The notes beneath the pieces are model-generated. The model worked only from the letters and a program-made list of their open reading frames with translations, did no database searches and was not told where the DNA came from. A stretch of DNA of 64,000 nucleotides, taken from the NCBI RefSeq assembly GCF_900660755.1, contig NZ_LR215050.1, forward strand, positions 310,001 to 374,000, read 5' to 3'. Source of the DNA: Acholeplasma hippikon. Its GTDB lineage: Bacteria > Bacillota_I > Bacilli_A > Acholeplasmatales > Acholeplasmataceae. Made by a program: the position numbers and the translations under genes. Shown here piece by piece: positions 10,744 to 18,960 of the stretch. The stretch's first letter is position 1, and every line of letters begins with the position of its first letter.

Positions 10744-12983
10744 TGAATGATACATTAAGAGGATATGTTAAATCCTATAAGTATAAAAATGAAGAGAATG
10801 GATATACCATTGCGAAAATGGAAACCGATAGTGGAGAAATCATCACCATTGTCGGTTATTTTCCTATACTCAATGAAGAAGTTTTATATGAATTTACGGG
10901 AGAATTTACATATCATCCGAAATACGGAAAACAATTGAAGGTTTTAACATATAAACGTATTGAAGACCACACAGAAAATGGTTTAATTCGTTATTTATCA
11001 AGTGAAGATTTCACTGGTATTGGTCCGGTTACAGCAAAAAAAATCGTTGATTTATTAGGTTTAGATGCAATTGATAAAATTATAGAAGATGAATCTGTAC
11101 TTTCACCACTTTTAAACCCAATGAAGCGTGTTCGTTTGAAAAATGAACTTATTCAACATAAGGCAACAAATGATGTCTTTATTAAGTTATTAGATTTCGG
11201 TTTAAGTAATAAAGTTGCAGCGAAATTATTTAAAACTTATGGTGCTTACACACTTGATAAATTAAATGAAGATCCATTTAGGTTAATGTATGAAATTGAT
11301 GGGTTTGGATTTGTAAAAAGTCAAGATATCGCAAATAAACTAGGTATCGAAAAAGAAGACATTAGAACACTTAAAGCAGCAAGTATTTATGTATTAGAAA
11401 CTGCTGCCTATGGTGAAGGTAATTTATATTTAGAAAAAGAAGAGTTAGTTGAAAAAGTTCAAAGATTGCTGTATGTTGATGTATCAATAGATGAAGCGCT
11501 TATGATGTTAGAAAAAGAAGCTAAGATTAAATCAGAAGATAATCTTTACTTCTTAAACAGTATTTATTATGCAGAATATCATATTGCTCAATCAATTAAA
11601 TCAATCATCAATCAAGATAAAAAAGCTATTGATCGAAATTTATTAGAACTGTATTTATCTCAAATTGCAATCCAAAAGGGAATTGAATATACAGAAAAAC
11701 AAAATGATGCGATTATTTCTGCTATGCTTAATCCAATGACAATTATCACAGGTGGACCTGGTACAGGTAAAACGACATTAATCGATGGATTATTAACGCT
11801 TTATGCAACATATTATAAGATTAATCTAAAAGAGGTTGAAGCTAAACTTAAAATAGCCCTCATGGCACCGACAGGTCGTGCAAGTAAGCGCATGAGAGAA
11901 CTTTTACATTTTGAAGCGAAGACTATTCACTCACATTTAGGATATGATTTTGATCAAACATATAAGTATTATAAAGATGAACCATTACCACAAAATTTAA
12001 TCATTGTTGATGAGGCATCAATGGTTGATATTTTCTTAGCTAAACGCTTATTTGATGCGATTAAAGTAGGTGCACAAGTTATCATCGTTGGTGATGAAGA
12101 CCAATTACCTTCAGTCGGTCCTGGTTATGTTTTAGGCGATATGATTGCCTCGAAATTAATACCAGTTGTTAGATTAACAGAAATACATCGTCAAGCAAAA
12201 GACTCAAATATCGTACGTCTTGCGCAAAGTGTTAATAAACAAGTACTAGCAGATGAAGATTTAATCTCACATAAAGATGTTATCTTTTACAATGGTAATA
12301 TCGATAATGTAAAGAGCGTCATCTTAAATCAAATTGCAGGGGCAATTAAAAAAGGTTATGATTTAATTAACGATATTCAAGTTTTAATTCCTTTATACAA
12401 AGGTGATTTGGGTATCGATATAATGAATCAAGAAATCCAGAAAAGATTTAATCCCTATTATGAAAAATCATTATCTATGAAAATAGGAGAGAAAACTTAT
12501 TATAGAAATGATAAAGTCATTCAACTTGTTAATGATAAAGAGCGTAAAGTGATGAATGGAGATATCGGTGTTATTGACGATATTATCTTAGGGGAAAAAA
12601 ATACGTTACTTATGAAAGTTGTATTTGATTCAACGATTGTCTATTATGAACAAGCTGATTTAGAAAATATTAATTTAGCTTATGTTGTTTCTATTCATAA
12701 GTCACAGGGGTCAGAATATAAGATTGTATTTTTACCAATTATCAAAAGTTATTTACATATGCTAAAAAAAGAATTAATATATACCGCAATTACACGTGCG
12801 AAAGAATATTTACTTATTTTAGGTGATATGAAATTATTACGTTATGCATCCAATCAGTTAGCTGAAAAACGTCATACTAAATTAAAAGAAAGACTCATAG
12901 AAAATGAAGTAGTTGTTGAGGACAATTTTGATGAAGATTTAGAAGACCCAACAATTCACTTGAGTCCATATGATTTTATGTAA
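10743..12983 (+). CDS. recD2: RecD2-type 5'-3' DNA helicase
   Basis: Superfamily 1B helicase of the RecD2/YrrC type, found in bacteria without RecBC and implicated in replication-fork repair. It has 746 residues. An N-terminal OB-like region and helix-hairpin-helix segments (TGIGPVTAKKIV, about 94-105) precede the helicase core with Walker A GGPGTGKTT (about 337), Walker B LIIVDEASMVD, and the late motif VVSIHKSQGSEYK. The start overlaps the mnmA stop by one base. An intrinsic terminator follows. Confidence 0.93.
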   Translation: MNDTLRGYVKSYKYKNEENGYTIAKMETDSGEIITIVGYFPILNEEVLYEFTGEFTYHPKYGKQLKVLTYKRIEDHTENGLIRYLSSEDFTGIGPVTAKKIVDLLGLDAIDKIIEDESVLSPLLNPMKRVRLKNELIQHKATNDVFIKLLDFGLSNKVAAKLFKTYGAYTLDKLNEDPFRLMYEIDGFGFVKSQDIANKLGIEKEDIRTLKAASIYVLETAAYGEGNLYLEKEELVEKVQRLLYVDVSIDEALMMLEKEAKIKSEDNLYFLNSIYYAEYHIAQSIKSIINQDKKAIDRNLLELYLSQIAIQKGIEYTEKQNDAIISAMLNPMTIITGGPGTGKTTLIDGLLTLYATYYKINLKEVEAKLKIALMAPTGRASKRMRELLHFEAKTIHSHLGYDFDQTYKYYKDEPLPQNLIIVDEASMVDIFLAKRLFDAIKVGAQVIIVGDEDQLPSVGPGYVLGDMIASKLIPVVRLTEIHRQAKDSNIVRLAQSVNKQVLADEDLISHKDVIFYNGNIDNVKSVILNQIAGAIKKGYDLINDIQVLIPLYKGDLGIDIMNQEIQKRFNPYYEKSLSMKIGEKTYYRNDKVIQLVNDKERKVMNGDIGVIDDIILGEKNTLLMKVVFDSTIVYYEQADLENINLAYVVSIHKSQGSEYKIVFLPIIKSYLHMLKKELIYTAITRAKEYLLILGDMKLLRYASNQLAEKRHTKLKERLIENEVVVEDNFDEDLEDPTIHLSPYDFM

Positions 12984-13009
12984 AAGTAGGAGTAAAATCC
13001 TACTTTTTT
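12982..13009 (+). terminator. Intrinsic terminator after recD2
   Basis: AAAAGTAGGA / TCCTACTTTT, a perfect 10-bp stem with a 6-nt loop and T-run, overlapping the recD2 stop. Confidence 0.92.
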
Positions 13010-13077
13010 ATTCAAATTATTATAAAATTTAATAAAAAAAGTATAAAATATAAGTATACATAAGGGGGTATTAACAT

Positions 13078-13509
13078 ATGGATCAAGGTATAAAAGCAAC
13101 TCGAAGGACGTTTGTATATTTAATTTTTATCGTATTTAGTATTTTATATTTAGCATTTTGGATAGAAAGTAACGATAACTTTCTAGTTGCAAAAGATAAA
13201 TTAGGTTTCTTTATTTATGTTTTATATGCTTTATCAGGATTATTTTACATTTTAGCAGTCATCTGCTTATTGCTTCCAAGTTTTAGTAAAAGAGTGATCT
13301 CAAGTCTAACACCCCTTGAAGAAAAGATTATTGAAGAATCAGTTACTGAAATTGAAGTTAATGAGAAGATCATTCGCACAAAAGAAATGGTAATTGAGAA
13401 AAAAGATACACCAAAGCGTCAATTAACATTATTTGCAATTTTACATATCTTAATGGCTGTAAGTGGCTTATTAAGTGTCATTCCTTTAGTTGTTATTATC
13501 AGTCTATAA
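13078..13509 (+). CDS. Unknown membrane protein with three predicted helices
   Basis: A 143-residue protein of no recognised family. Three hydrophobic segments are visible (about 11-28, 44-66 and 118-142), with a charged Glu/Lys-rich stretch (about 78-113) between the second and third that should form a loop or helix outside the membrane. A strong AAGGGGG ribosome site lies upstream. It is bracketed by its own terminators, so it is a single-gene unit. Function unknown. Confidence 0.75.
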   Translation: MDQGIKATRRTFVYLIFIVFSILYLAFWIESNDNFLVAKDKLGFFIYVLYALSGLFYILAVICLLLPSFSKRVISSLTPLEEKIIEESVTEIEVNEKIIRTKEMVIEKKDTPKRQLTLFAILHILMAVSGLLSVIPLVVIISL

Positions 13510-13510
13510 A

Positions 13511-13544
13511 AAAAGTGTTAGGTTTATTAAATCCTAACACTTTT
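13511..13544. terminator. Bidirectional terminator
   Basis: AAAAGTGTTAGG / CCTAACACTTTT, a perfect 12-bp stem with a 10-nt loop, with A-run and T-run at the two ends. It lies between the plus-strand membrane protein and the minus-strand esterase. Confidence 0.92.
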
Positions 13545-13551
13545 ATTTTTA

Positions 13552-14280
13552 TTATTGTTGTCTTGTATGACTGAATAACCAATCAATTAAATCATCAACT
13601 AAGAATGCTCTTCTCCAAGATGGGTGACCAGCATCTTCATATAATGTGAAGCGAATATTAGCTCCCATTTCTTTAAGCATTTTAGCACCTTTAATATATG
13701 CATGAGGTGAAACTGTTGTGTCATCCTTAGAGTGGAATAACCACATCGGTATGTGTCTAATTGTATCTAATTTATTTAAGTCCATAATTCCGCATATTAA
13801 GACGCTTGCTGCAAACTTATTCGGGTAACGCATTAAGTAGTCAATTGCACCGCTTGCACCCATTGATAAGCCACCAATATAAATATGGTCTTCATCGATA
13901 TTATATTTACGTGGTAATTCATTTTCAATGAAGTCATTAAAGATTGCTTGAAGTGGTGTTTTCTCGTTTTTATCGAAATCATATTCACCAGAATAGATTT
14001 TTTCCATTGGCATCCAAGATTCATTTGCAGGAACTTGTGGTGCAATACAAATTGTGTTTTTACCATAGATAGGATGGTTGATTACACGTTTAATGATATC
14101 AGCATTTGGTGTAATATGGAATGCACCATCATTACCACGTTCACCTGCACCATGTAAGAAGATAAATACACGATACTTATCTTGTTTTTCTTTCGGAACA
14201 TATGCACGATAGATTAAAGGTTTATTATCTAAAGTTTTATTTTCATATGTCTCTAAAGTCATATAATCTACTAAATTCAT
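13552..14280 (-). CDS. Alpha/beta-hydrolase, esterase/peptidase-like
   Basis: Serine hydrolase of 242 residues. It has an oxyanion-loop motif FIFLHGAGERG, nucleophile elbow GLSMGASG, then Asp in FHSKDDTTV and His in DAGHPSW, a complete Ser-Asp-His triad. It resembles the predicted esterase/phospholipase/peptidase group (COG4099-like). No signal peptide, so it is cytoplasmic. Its ATG overlaps the pheA stop (ATGA), with GGAG in the pheA tail as RBS, giving translational coupling. The substrate is unknown. Confidence 0.82.
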   Translation of the reverse strand: MNLVDYMTLETYENKTLDNKPLIYRAYVPKEKQDKYRVFIFLHGAGERGNDGAFHITPNADIIKRVINHPIYGKNTICIAPQVPANESWMPMEKIYSGEYDFDKNEKTPLQAIFNDFIENELPRKYNIDEDHIYIGGLSMGASGAIDYLMRYPNKFAASVLICGIMDLNKLDTIRHIPMWLFHSKDDTTVSPHAYIKGAKMLKEMGANIRFTLYEDAGHPSWRRAFLVDDLIDWLFSHTRQQ

Positions 14281-15083
14281 TTGTATACTCCTAATATTTT
14301 TGTTGAAAAATTTTTATTTTTTTCTAGTTCGTTAATTAAATCATTATAATTTTCTCTTAAGAAAGATAATTCAATAAAGAAATTGTATTTTCCTGAAGTA
14401 TTTTTCTTAGGTCTTGAAATAATAGAAGTTAAGTTAATATTTAACATTTTAAAACTATATAAAATATCATGCAATAAGCCTGGTTGATCAATATTTGGTG
14501 ATAAAACAACATAAGCTTTTATCACTTCAAAGTCTGGAATATTTAACTTATTTTCTAGTAAAACAAATCTTGTTTTATTATCTAGTGTATCATGAACATG
14601 ATGAATAATTAGTTCAAAATTTGAAGAAATTAAATGTGTTGGAATAATAGTACATGACTCATTTGGTGATGCTGTAAATCTATTTAATGATTCAGTATTT
14701 GAATCAGTCGTTATATAGTTGAAATGACTGAAATTTTTTAAAAAATTATAGCACTGGGCATGTGCTTTAAATTGAACATAAACGTTTTTGATATTCTCTA
14801 GTGAATTCTCATTTGAGATTAGTGAAAAATCAATTGATAGTTCATTAACATGCGTAATGTAGTAATTTGATTCATAAAGTAAATCAAGTGTTCTTTGAAC
14901 ATACCCATCAATTGAGTTATCAAATGGTAAAACAAGATAATCTCCTAAATATGCTTTCTTAAATACTTGATCAATCGTGTTTTCCATTTCAATTAAAGAA
15001 GATAATGATAAATCAATATTAAATTTTTGACTCGCAATTTCAGCGTAAGTACCAGATGGTCCAAGTGTAATGATTTTCTTCAT
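14277..15083 (-). CDS. pheA: Prephenate dehydratase with ACT domain
   Basis: Converts prephenate to phenylpyruvate in phenylalanine synthesis. In 268 residues it shows the N-terminal LGPSGTYAEIA, the VLPFDNSIDGYVQRTLDLL segment, the KTRFVLLE motif bearing the conserved TRF, and a C-terminal ACT regulatory domain (about 185-268: VLSPNIDQPGLLHDILYSF, then SIISRPKKN). A monofunctional dehydratase is unexpected in a mollicute, and no chorismate mutase or shikimate gene is nearby. RBS AAGGA. The downstream esterase is coupled to it. Stop TGA. Confidence 0.85.
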   Translation of the reverse strand: MKKIITLGPSGTYAEIASQKFNIDLSLSSLIEMENTIDQVFKKAYLGDYLVLPFDNSIDGYVQRTLDLLYESNYYITHVNELSIDFSLISNENSLENIKNVYVQFKAHAQCYNFLKNFSHFNYITTDSNTESLNRFTASPNESCTIIPTHLISSNFELIIHHVHDTLDNKTRFVLLENKLNIPDFEVIKAYVVLSPNIDQPGLLHDILYSFKMLNINLTSIISRPKKNTSGKYNFFIELSFLRENYNDLINELEKNKNFSTKILGVYK

Positions 15084-15158
15084 AATTTTTCCTTTTTGTT
15101 AATAAACATATAAATTGTAACATAATTAAGCAAGAAAGTGCATAAGATTTAAAAATAA

Positions 15159-15177
15159 TTCGAATTCGAAATATAAT
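15159..15177 (+). promoter_or_regulatory. MhqR-box-like palindrome just upstream of the -10
   Basis: The 12-bp perfect palindrome TTCGAATTCGAA (15159-15170) abuts a TATAAT (15172-15177), 33 nt before the mhqO-like start. Its core matches the TCGAATTCGA centre of the published Bacillus MhqR operator (family knowledge). A MarR-type gene in the same operon makes an autoregulatory operator the natural reading. Confidence 0.75.
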
Positions 15178-15209
15178 AAAAGTATGATAAAAAAAGGAAG
15201 TATAAAGAT

Positions 15210-16373
15210 ATGAACATTAAAGGTATACATCATGTGTCATCAATTGTATGGCACGCACAAGAAAACTTAGATTTTTATGCAGGCGTATTAGGATTAAAAC
15301 TAGTTAAAAAAACTGTAAATTTTGATGATGAAAGAATTTACCATACTACATTTGGTAACCATCAAGCAGACTTAGGCACATTAATGACTTTTTTCCCATG
15401 GAAGCAAAATTTTAAAGAAGGTGTGATTGGCGATGGTCAAGTTTTTAAGACAACATTTGTTATCCCTAAGGGAAGCATGTTGTTTTGGAAAGAACGTTTA
15501 GCTAAATTTAAAATTTCGTATAGTGAAGTTTCAAGATTTAATCAAATTTATTTAGTTTTTAAAGATACGCATGGTATTAATCTTGAATTAGTAGAAGATA
15601 CTTTTTATGTTAAAAATAATCATGAATTTAATGGTGTAACAAAAGATTATGCAATTCAAGGAATCATCGGAGCAACACTTTATAGTCATGATTATGAAGC
15701 TACTAAAAACTTTTTAATTGAAAAATTTAATTTAAAAGTCATTGATGAAAATAATTACTTCATTCGATTTGATGCTAATAACAATCAATTCTTAGATTTA
15801 TATAAAGAACAAACTGTTTCATCAAAGATGGGAGCAGGAACAACGCATCATATCGCATTCACGGTAACTGATGATACGTTAGTCTCATTTATCGATGTTT
15901 TAAAAGAAAGTGGAATAAATGTTGAAATAAAGGATAGAAAATACTTTAAGTCAATTTACTTTAGAGAACCGGGTGGCATTTTATTTGAATTAGCTACAGA
16001 TAAACCAGGAATGTTAATTGATGAAGATGACTCAGATGAAATTAAAATTCCTCCTCATTTCACACATCTAACTGATGAAATTAGAAATGATTTAATGCCT
16101 ATATTCGTAAGAGAAATTGATCAATTACAAACTTATAATTATCAAGATAGAGCAAGTTATGAAGATTATATTTTCCATAAAAATGTATTAGACAAGATAA
16201 ATTATTATGCAAAAGAATCAAAAATTAGAGCACTTACTGAAGCAGAGTTAATTGAACGTGACAAATTAAGAAAAGTATATGTGAAGCTAATCGTTGGTCA
16301 AGTTAAACAAAACTTAGAAAATGTATCTGTTGAAGATAAAGATGGAAACATCAGTAGGCTAACAAAAAAATAA
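15210..16373 (+). CDS. MhqO-like ring-cleaving dioxygenase (VOC) fused to a DUF896/YnzC-like domain
   Basis: 387 residues. The first ~300 are two paired glyoxalase/VOC modules of the MhqO type, with metal-ligand candidates in GIHHVSSIV, TTHHIAFTV and GGILFELATD; these enzymes act on hydroquinone or glutathione-type adducts. The normal family end (IPPHFTHLTDEIRNDLMPI) is passed, and residues about 325-387 then match the DUF896/YnzC pattern: INYYAKESKIRALTEAEL, RDKLRKVYVK, LENVSVEDKDGN. MhqO homologues are about 312 residues, so the ~75 extra residues fit a fusion. First gene of a four-gene operon; the RBS before 15210 is AAAAGGAAG. Confidence 0.88.
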   Translation: MNIKGIHHVSSIVWHAQENLDFYAGVLGLKLVKKTVNFDDERIYHTTFGNHQADLGTLMTFFPWKQNFKEGVIGDGQVFKTTFVIPKGSMLFWKERLAKFKISYSEVSRFNQIYLVFKDTHGINLELVEDTFYVKNNHEFNGVTKDYAIQGIIGATLYSHDYEATKNFLIEKFNLKVIDENNYFIRFDANNNQFLDLYKEQTVSSKMGAGTTHHIAFTVTDDTLVSFIDVLKESGINVEIKDRKYFKSIYFREPGGILFELATDKPGMLIDEDDSDEIKIPPHFTHLTDEIRNDLMPIFVREIDQLQTYNYQDRASYEDYIFHKNVLDKINYYAKESKIRALTEAELIERDKLRKVYVKLIVGQVKQNLENVSVEDKDGNISRLTKK

Positions 16374-16384
16374 GGAGATAAGCT

Positions 16385-17371
16385 ATGGATAATATTTTAG
16401 GAATGCACCATGTAACAGCAATTACTTCAAGTGCACCAAAAATTTACAGATTTTTTACAGATATTTTAGGTATGAGAATGGTCAAAAAGACTGTTAATCA
16501 AGATGATATTCAAACCTATCATTTATATTTTGCTGATGATAGAGGAAATCCAGGAACAACGATGACGTTTTTTGACTTTAAAGGCATACGTCGTGCAGTA
16601 CATGGTAATAATGAAGTCTCACGCACCACATTCCGTGTGCCAAGTGATGAAGCAATTTATTATTTTGAAAAAAGATTTGTTAAATATGAAATTAAACATC
16701 AAAAACCGTATAAATTATTTAATAAACTTATGATTAATTTTGAAGATTTTGATGGACAACGTTATGCACTAATTAGTGATGAAACAAAAGCAAGCTATGA
16801 TAAAGGAACTCCTTGGTTTAATGGACCTGTTCCAAATGAATTTGGTATTATTGGTTTAGGACCAGTATTTATGCGTGCAAAAGATTTAGAACGAATGGAG
16901 CGTATATTAACTGATATTTTAGGTTTCAGAAAAGTAGAGAAAGAAAATGCATTCTATTTATATGAAGTTAATGTCGGTGGTAACAATGAATCTGTGATTA
17001 TAGAACATAATTTACTTTTACCAAATGCTGTTCAAGGATTTGGTGGTGTGCACCATATTGCATTTAGAGTGAAAAATAGAGAAGAAATGGCCAAGTGGGA
17101 AGATTTCTTTGAATCATTTGGTATTCCAAATAGTGGTTTTGTTGATCGATATTATTTTAGAAGTTTATATACAAGATTATATCCAAATATCTTATTTGAG
17201 ATTGCAACAGATGACCCAGGATTCATCGATGATGAAGATACTTATGATATTTTGGGTGAGAATCTAACACTACCGCCTTTATATAAAAATAGAAGTGAAT
17301 ATGTGTATAGTGTGATACAATTATTTGATTCATCTGATGCAAATAAAAAACGTGAAAAAGAATACTTGTGA
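16385..17371 (+). CDS. MhqO-like ring-cleaving dioxygenase (VOC family)
   Basis: Second member of the same family, 328 residues, without the DUF896-like tail. Paired VOC modules show GMHHVTAITSSAPK at the N-terminus (His ligand), VHHIAFRVK in the second half and LFEIATDDPGF as the Glu-bearing end motif. It lies 11 nt after the fused paralogue with AAGGAGAT as RBS. In Bacillus, paralogues MhqA/MhqO protect against quinones and thiol-depleting electrophiles; the same role is inferred here. Confidence 0.9.
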   Translation: MDNILGMHHVTAITSSAPKIYRFFTDILGMRMVKKTVNQDDIQTYHLYFADDRGNPGTTMTFFDFKGIRRAVHGNNEVSRTTFRVPSDEAIYYFEKRFVKYEIKHQKPYKLFNKLMINFEDFDGQRYALISDETKASYDKGTPWFNGPVPNEFGIIGLGPVFMRAKDLERMERILTDILGFRKVEKENAFYLYEVNVGGNNESVIIEHNLLLPNAVQGFGGVHHIAFRVKNREEMAKWEDFFESFGIPNSGFVDRYYFRSLYTRLYPNILFEIATDDPGFIDDEDTYDILGENLTLPPLYKNRSEYVYSVIQLFDSSDANKKREKEYL

Positions 17372-17379
17372 GGCATCTG

Positions 17380-17808
17380 ATGGAACAAGATAGTTTAAAG
17401 ACAATGCGAATTTTGTTTAGAGCACATCAAGCAGTTGAAACCTACGCAAAAAAAGACATTCTTTCATATGGTTTAACTTTAAATGAGTTTACAGCTTTAG
17501 AAGTTTTGTATCACAAGGGTAAACTTCCTGTACAAAGTGTGTGCGATGCAGTTTTAATTCCAAATTCATCGATGACATATGTGTTAGACAAACTTGAAGT
17601 TAAAAAGTTAATTACAAGAACTCAAGACAAATTAGATAAAAGAACTTACTATGTTGAGTTATCAGAAAATGGTTTAAATTTTTCAAATGAAATTTTTCCA
17701 AAGCACTATGAACATATGAGAAAAGTATTTGATATACTCTCAACAAATGAACAAGAATCACTTAATCAATTATTAAAAAAAATCGGTTATTTTGCTAAAG
17801 GAGATTAA
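17380..17808 (+). CDS. MarR-family regulator, MhqR-like
   Basis: 142-residue winged-helix regulator. The HTH spans about residues 43-70 (LPVQSVCDAVLIPNSSMTY) and is followed by the wing DKLDKRTYYVEL. The start at 17380 is chosen because GAGG lies 6 nt upstream; the GTG at 17368 lies before that RBS and overlaps the previous stop. A single Cys (VCDAV, inside the HTH) could be a thiol sensor, but this is a guess. Position within an mhqO/mhqD-type operon with a palindrome at its promoter argues for an MhqR-type repressor. Confidence 0.88.
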   Translation: MEQDSLKTMRILFRAHQAVETYAKKDILSYGLTLNEFTALEVLYHKGKLPVQSVCDAVLIPNSSMTYVLDKLEVKKLITRTQDKLDKRTYYVELSENGLNFSNEIFPKHYEHMRKVFDILSTNEQESLNQLLKKIGYFAKGD

Positions 17809-17812
17809 AAAA

Positions 17813-18412
17813 ATGAAGTATTACGTTAGAAATAAAAAATCAAATAAGACGCAATTACTTTTTCATGGTACAGGTGGAAGTTATAGAGATTTAATCTCAA
17901 TTGCAGAATATATAGATCCAAGTTCAAACTATATTGCTTTTGAGGGAAATGAATTAGAAGAAGGCATGCGTCGTTTCTTTAAACGACATGCAATTGGTAA
18001 ATTTGATATCCCTAACTTAGAATTAAATACAACTGAACTTGATAAGGATATCAAAGATATTAAACAAATGAATGAATTTAAAGATACTAACTTTGTTGCA
18101 ATGGGTTTTTCAAATGGTGCAAATATTTTAGAATCATTATTTCAAATGTATCCAGATAGTCTAAAAAACTTCATGTTGTTAAGTCCTGTATATGTAAGAA
18201 AAGATTTGAAATTTAAGGATTTAACAGGACTTAATATCTTAATTGTTACATCATATAATGATCCATATACAACTAAAAAAGACCTTGAGTTATTAATTAA
18301 TGACTTAAAAGATGCAAATGCGAATGTGGATCTATATTTACATGATGCTGGACATCGTTTAACTGAAGGGGCATTAAATTATGCAAAAGATTGGTATTTT
18401 AGAAATATTTAA
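17813..18412 (+). CDS. MhqD-like hydrolase/carboxylesterase
   Basis: 199-residue alpha/beta hydrolase. Visible are the oxyanion motif LLFHGTGGSYRDL, nucleophile elbow GFSNGANI, an Asp in TSYNDPYTT and His in DAGHRLT. The pattern, including NELEEGMRRFFKR, closely follows Bacillus MhqD. It starts 5 nt after the MarR-type gene with AAAGGAG as RBS; the TTG at 17792 is rejected. Likely role: hydrolysis of products or adducts of quinone detoxification, in the cytoplasm. Confidence 0.88.
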   Translation: MKYYVRNKKSNKTQLLFHGTGGSYRDLISIAEYIDPSSNYIAFEGNELEEGMRRFFKRHAIGKFDIPNLELNTTELDKDIKDIKQMNEFKDTNFVAMGFSNGANILESLFQMYPDSLKNFMLLSPVYVRKDLKFKDLTGLNILIVTSYNDPYTTKKDLELLINDLKDANANVDLYLHDAGHRLTEGALNYAKDWYFRNI

Positions 18413-18471
18413 ATGAAATGATTTAAAATCATTTATAATAGATATGCAGTAAAAAGTTAAAGGAGTTTAAG

Positions 18472-18879
18472 ATGGTTAAAGAAATTTCAGCAGGAGCAAT
18501 TGTATATACTGAATCAGAAGGAAAAATCTTATACTTACTTGCCCAAAATAAAAATGGTGGCCACTTTGGATTTCCAAAAGGACATGTTGAAAAAGATGAG
18601 TCAATTATTGAAACAGCGCACCGTGAAGTTTATGAAGAAACTGGTATTATGTTTGAAATTGTAACAGACAAAATGCAAACCTCAACATATCTTATGCCAA
18701 ATGGTATTTATAAAGATGTGTACTATTTTTTAGGTAAAGCAACTAACACAAAAATTCGTAAACAAGATAGTGAAATATCAGTTGCAGGTTGGTATACTAA
18801 AGAACAAGTTTTTAGATACTTAACTTATGATAATGATAAAATTCTTTTCATTAAATTAGCCGGACACCTAGAAAAATAA
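18472..18879 (+). CDS. Nudix hydrolase (Ap4A-pyrophosphatase-like)
   Basis: 135 residues with a perfect Nudix box: G-x5-E-x7-REVYEETGI starting at GHVEKDES (about residue 39). The short length and GxxxFPKGHVE context resemble bis(5'-nucleosyl)-tetraphosphatases, but substrate cannot be read from sequence. It has its own TATAAT (18434-18439) and the RBS AAAGGAG. Confidence 0.88.
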   Translation: MVKEISAGAIVYTESEGKILYLLAQNKNGGHFGFPKGHVEKDESIIETAHREVYEETGIMFEIVTDKMQTSTYLMPNGIYKDVYYFLGKATNTKIRKQDSEISVAGWYTKEQVFRYLTYDNDKILFIKLAGHLEK

Positions 18880-18890
18880 TAATAAAAATG

Positions 18891-18916
18891 CGTATGAAGT
18901 TCTACTTATTCATACG
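18891..18916. promoter_or_regulatory. Hairpin between the Nudix and rlmD-like genes
   Basis: CGTATGAA (18891-18898) and TTCATACG (18909-18916) form a perfect 8-bp inverted repeat with a 10-nt loop. No T-run follows, so it is not a standard terminator; it may be an mRNA structure or an operator for the next gene. Confidence 0.4.
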
Positions 18917-18960
18917 AAGATAAATAGATTTAAAAAAGTAGAAGTAAAGAGAGTAATAAA

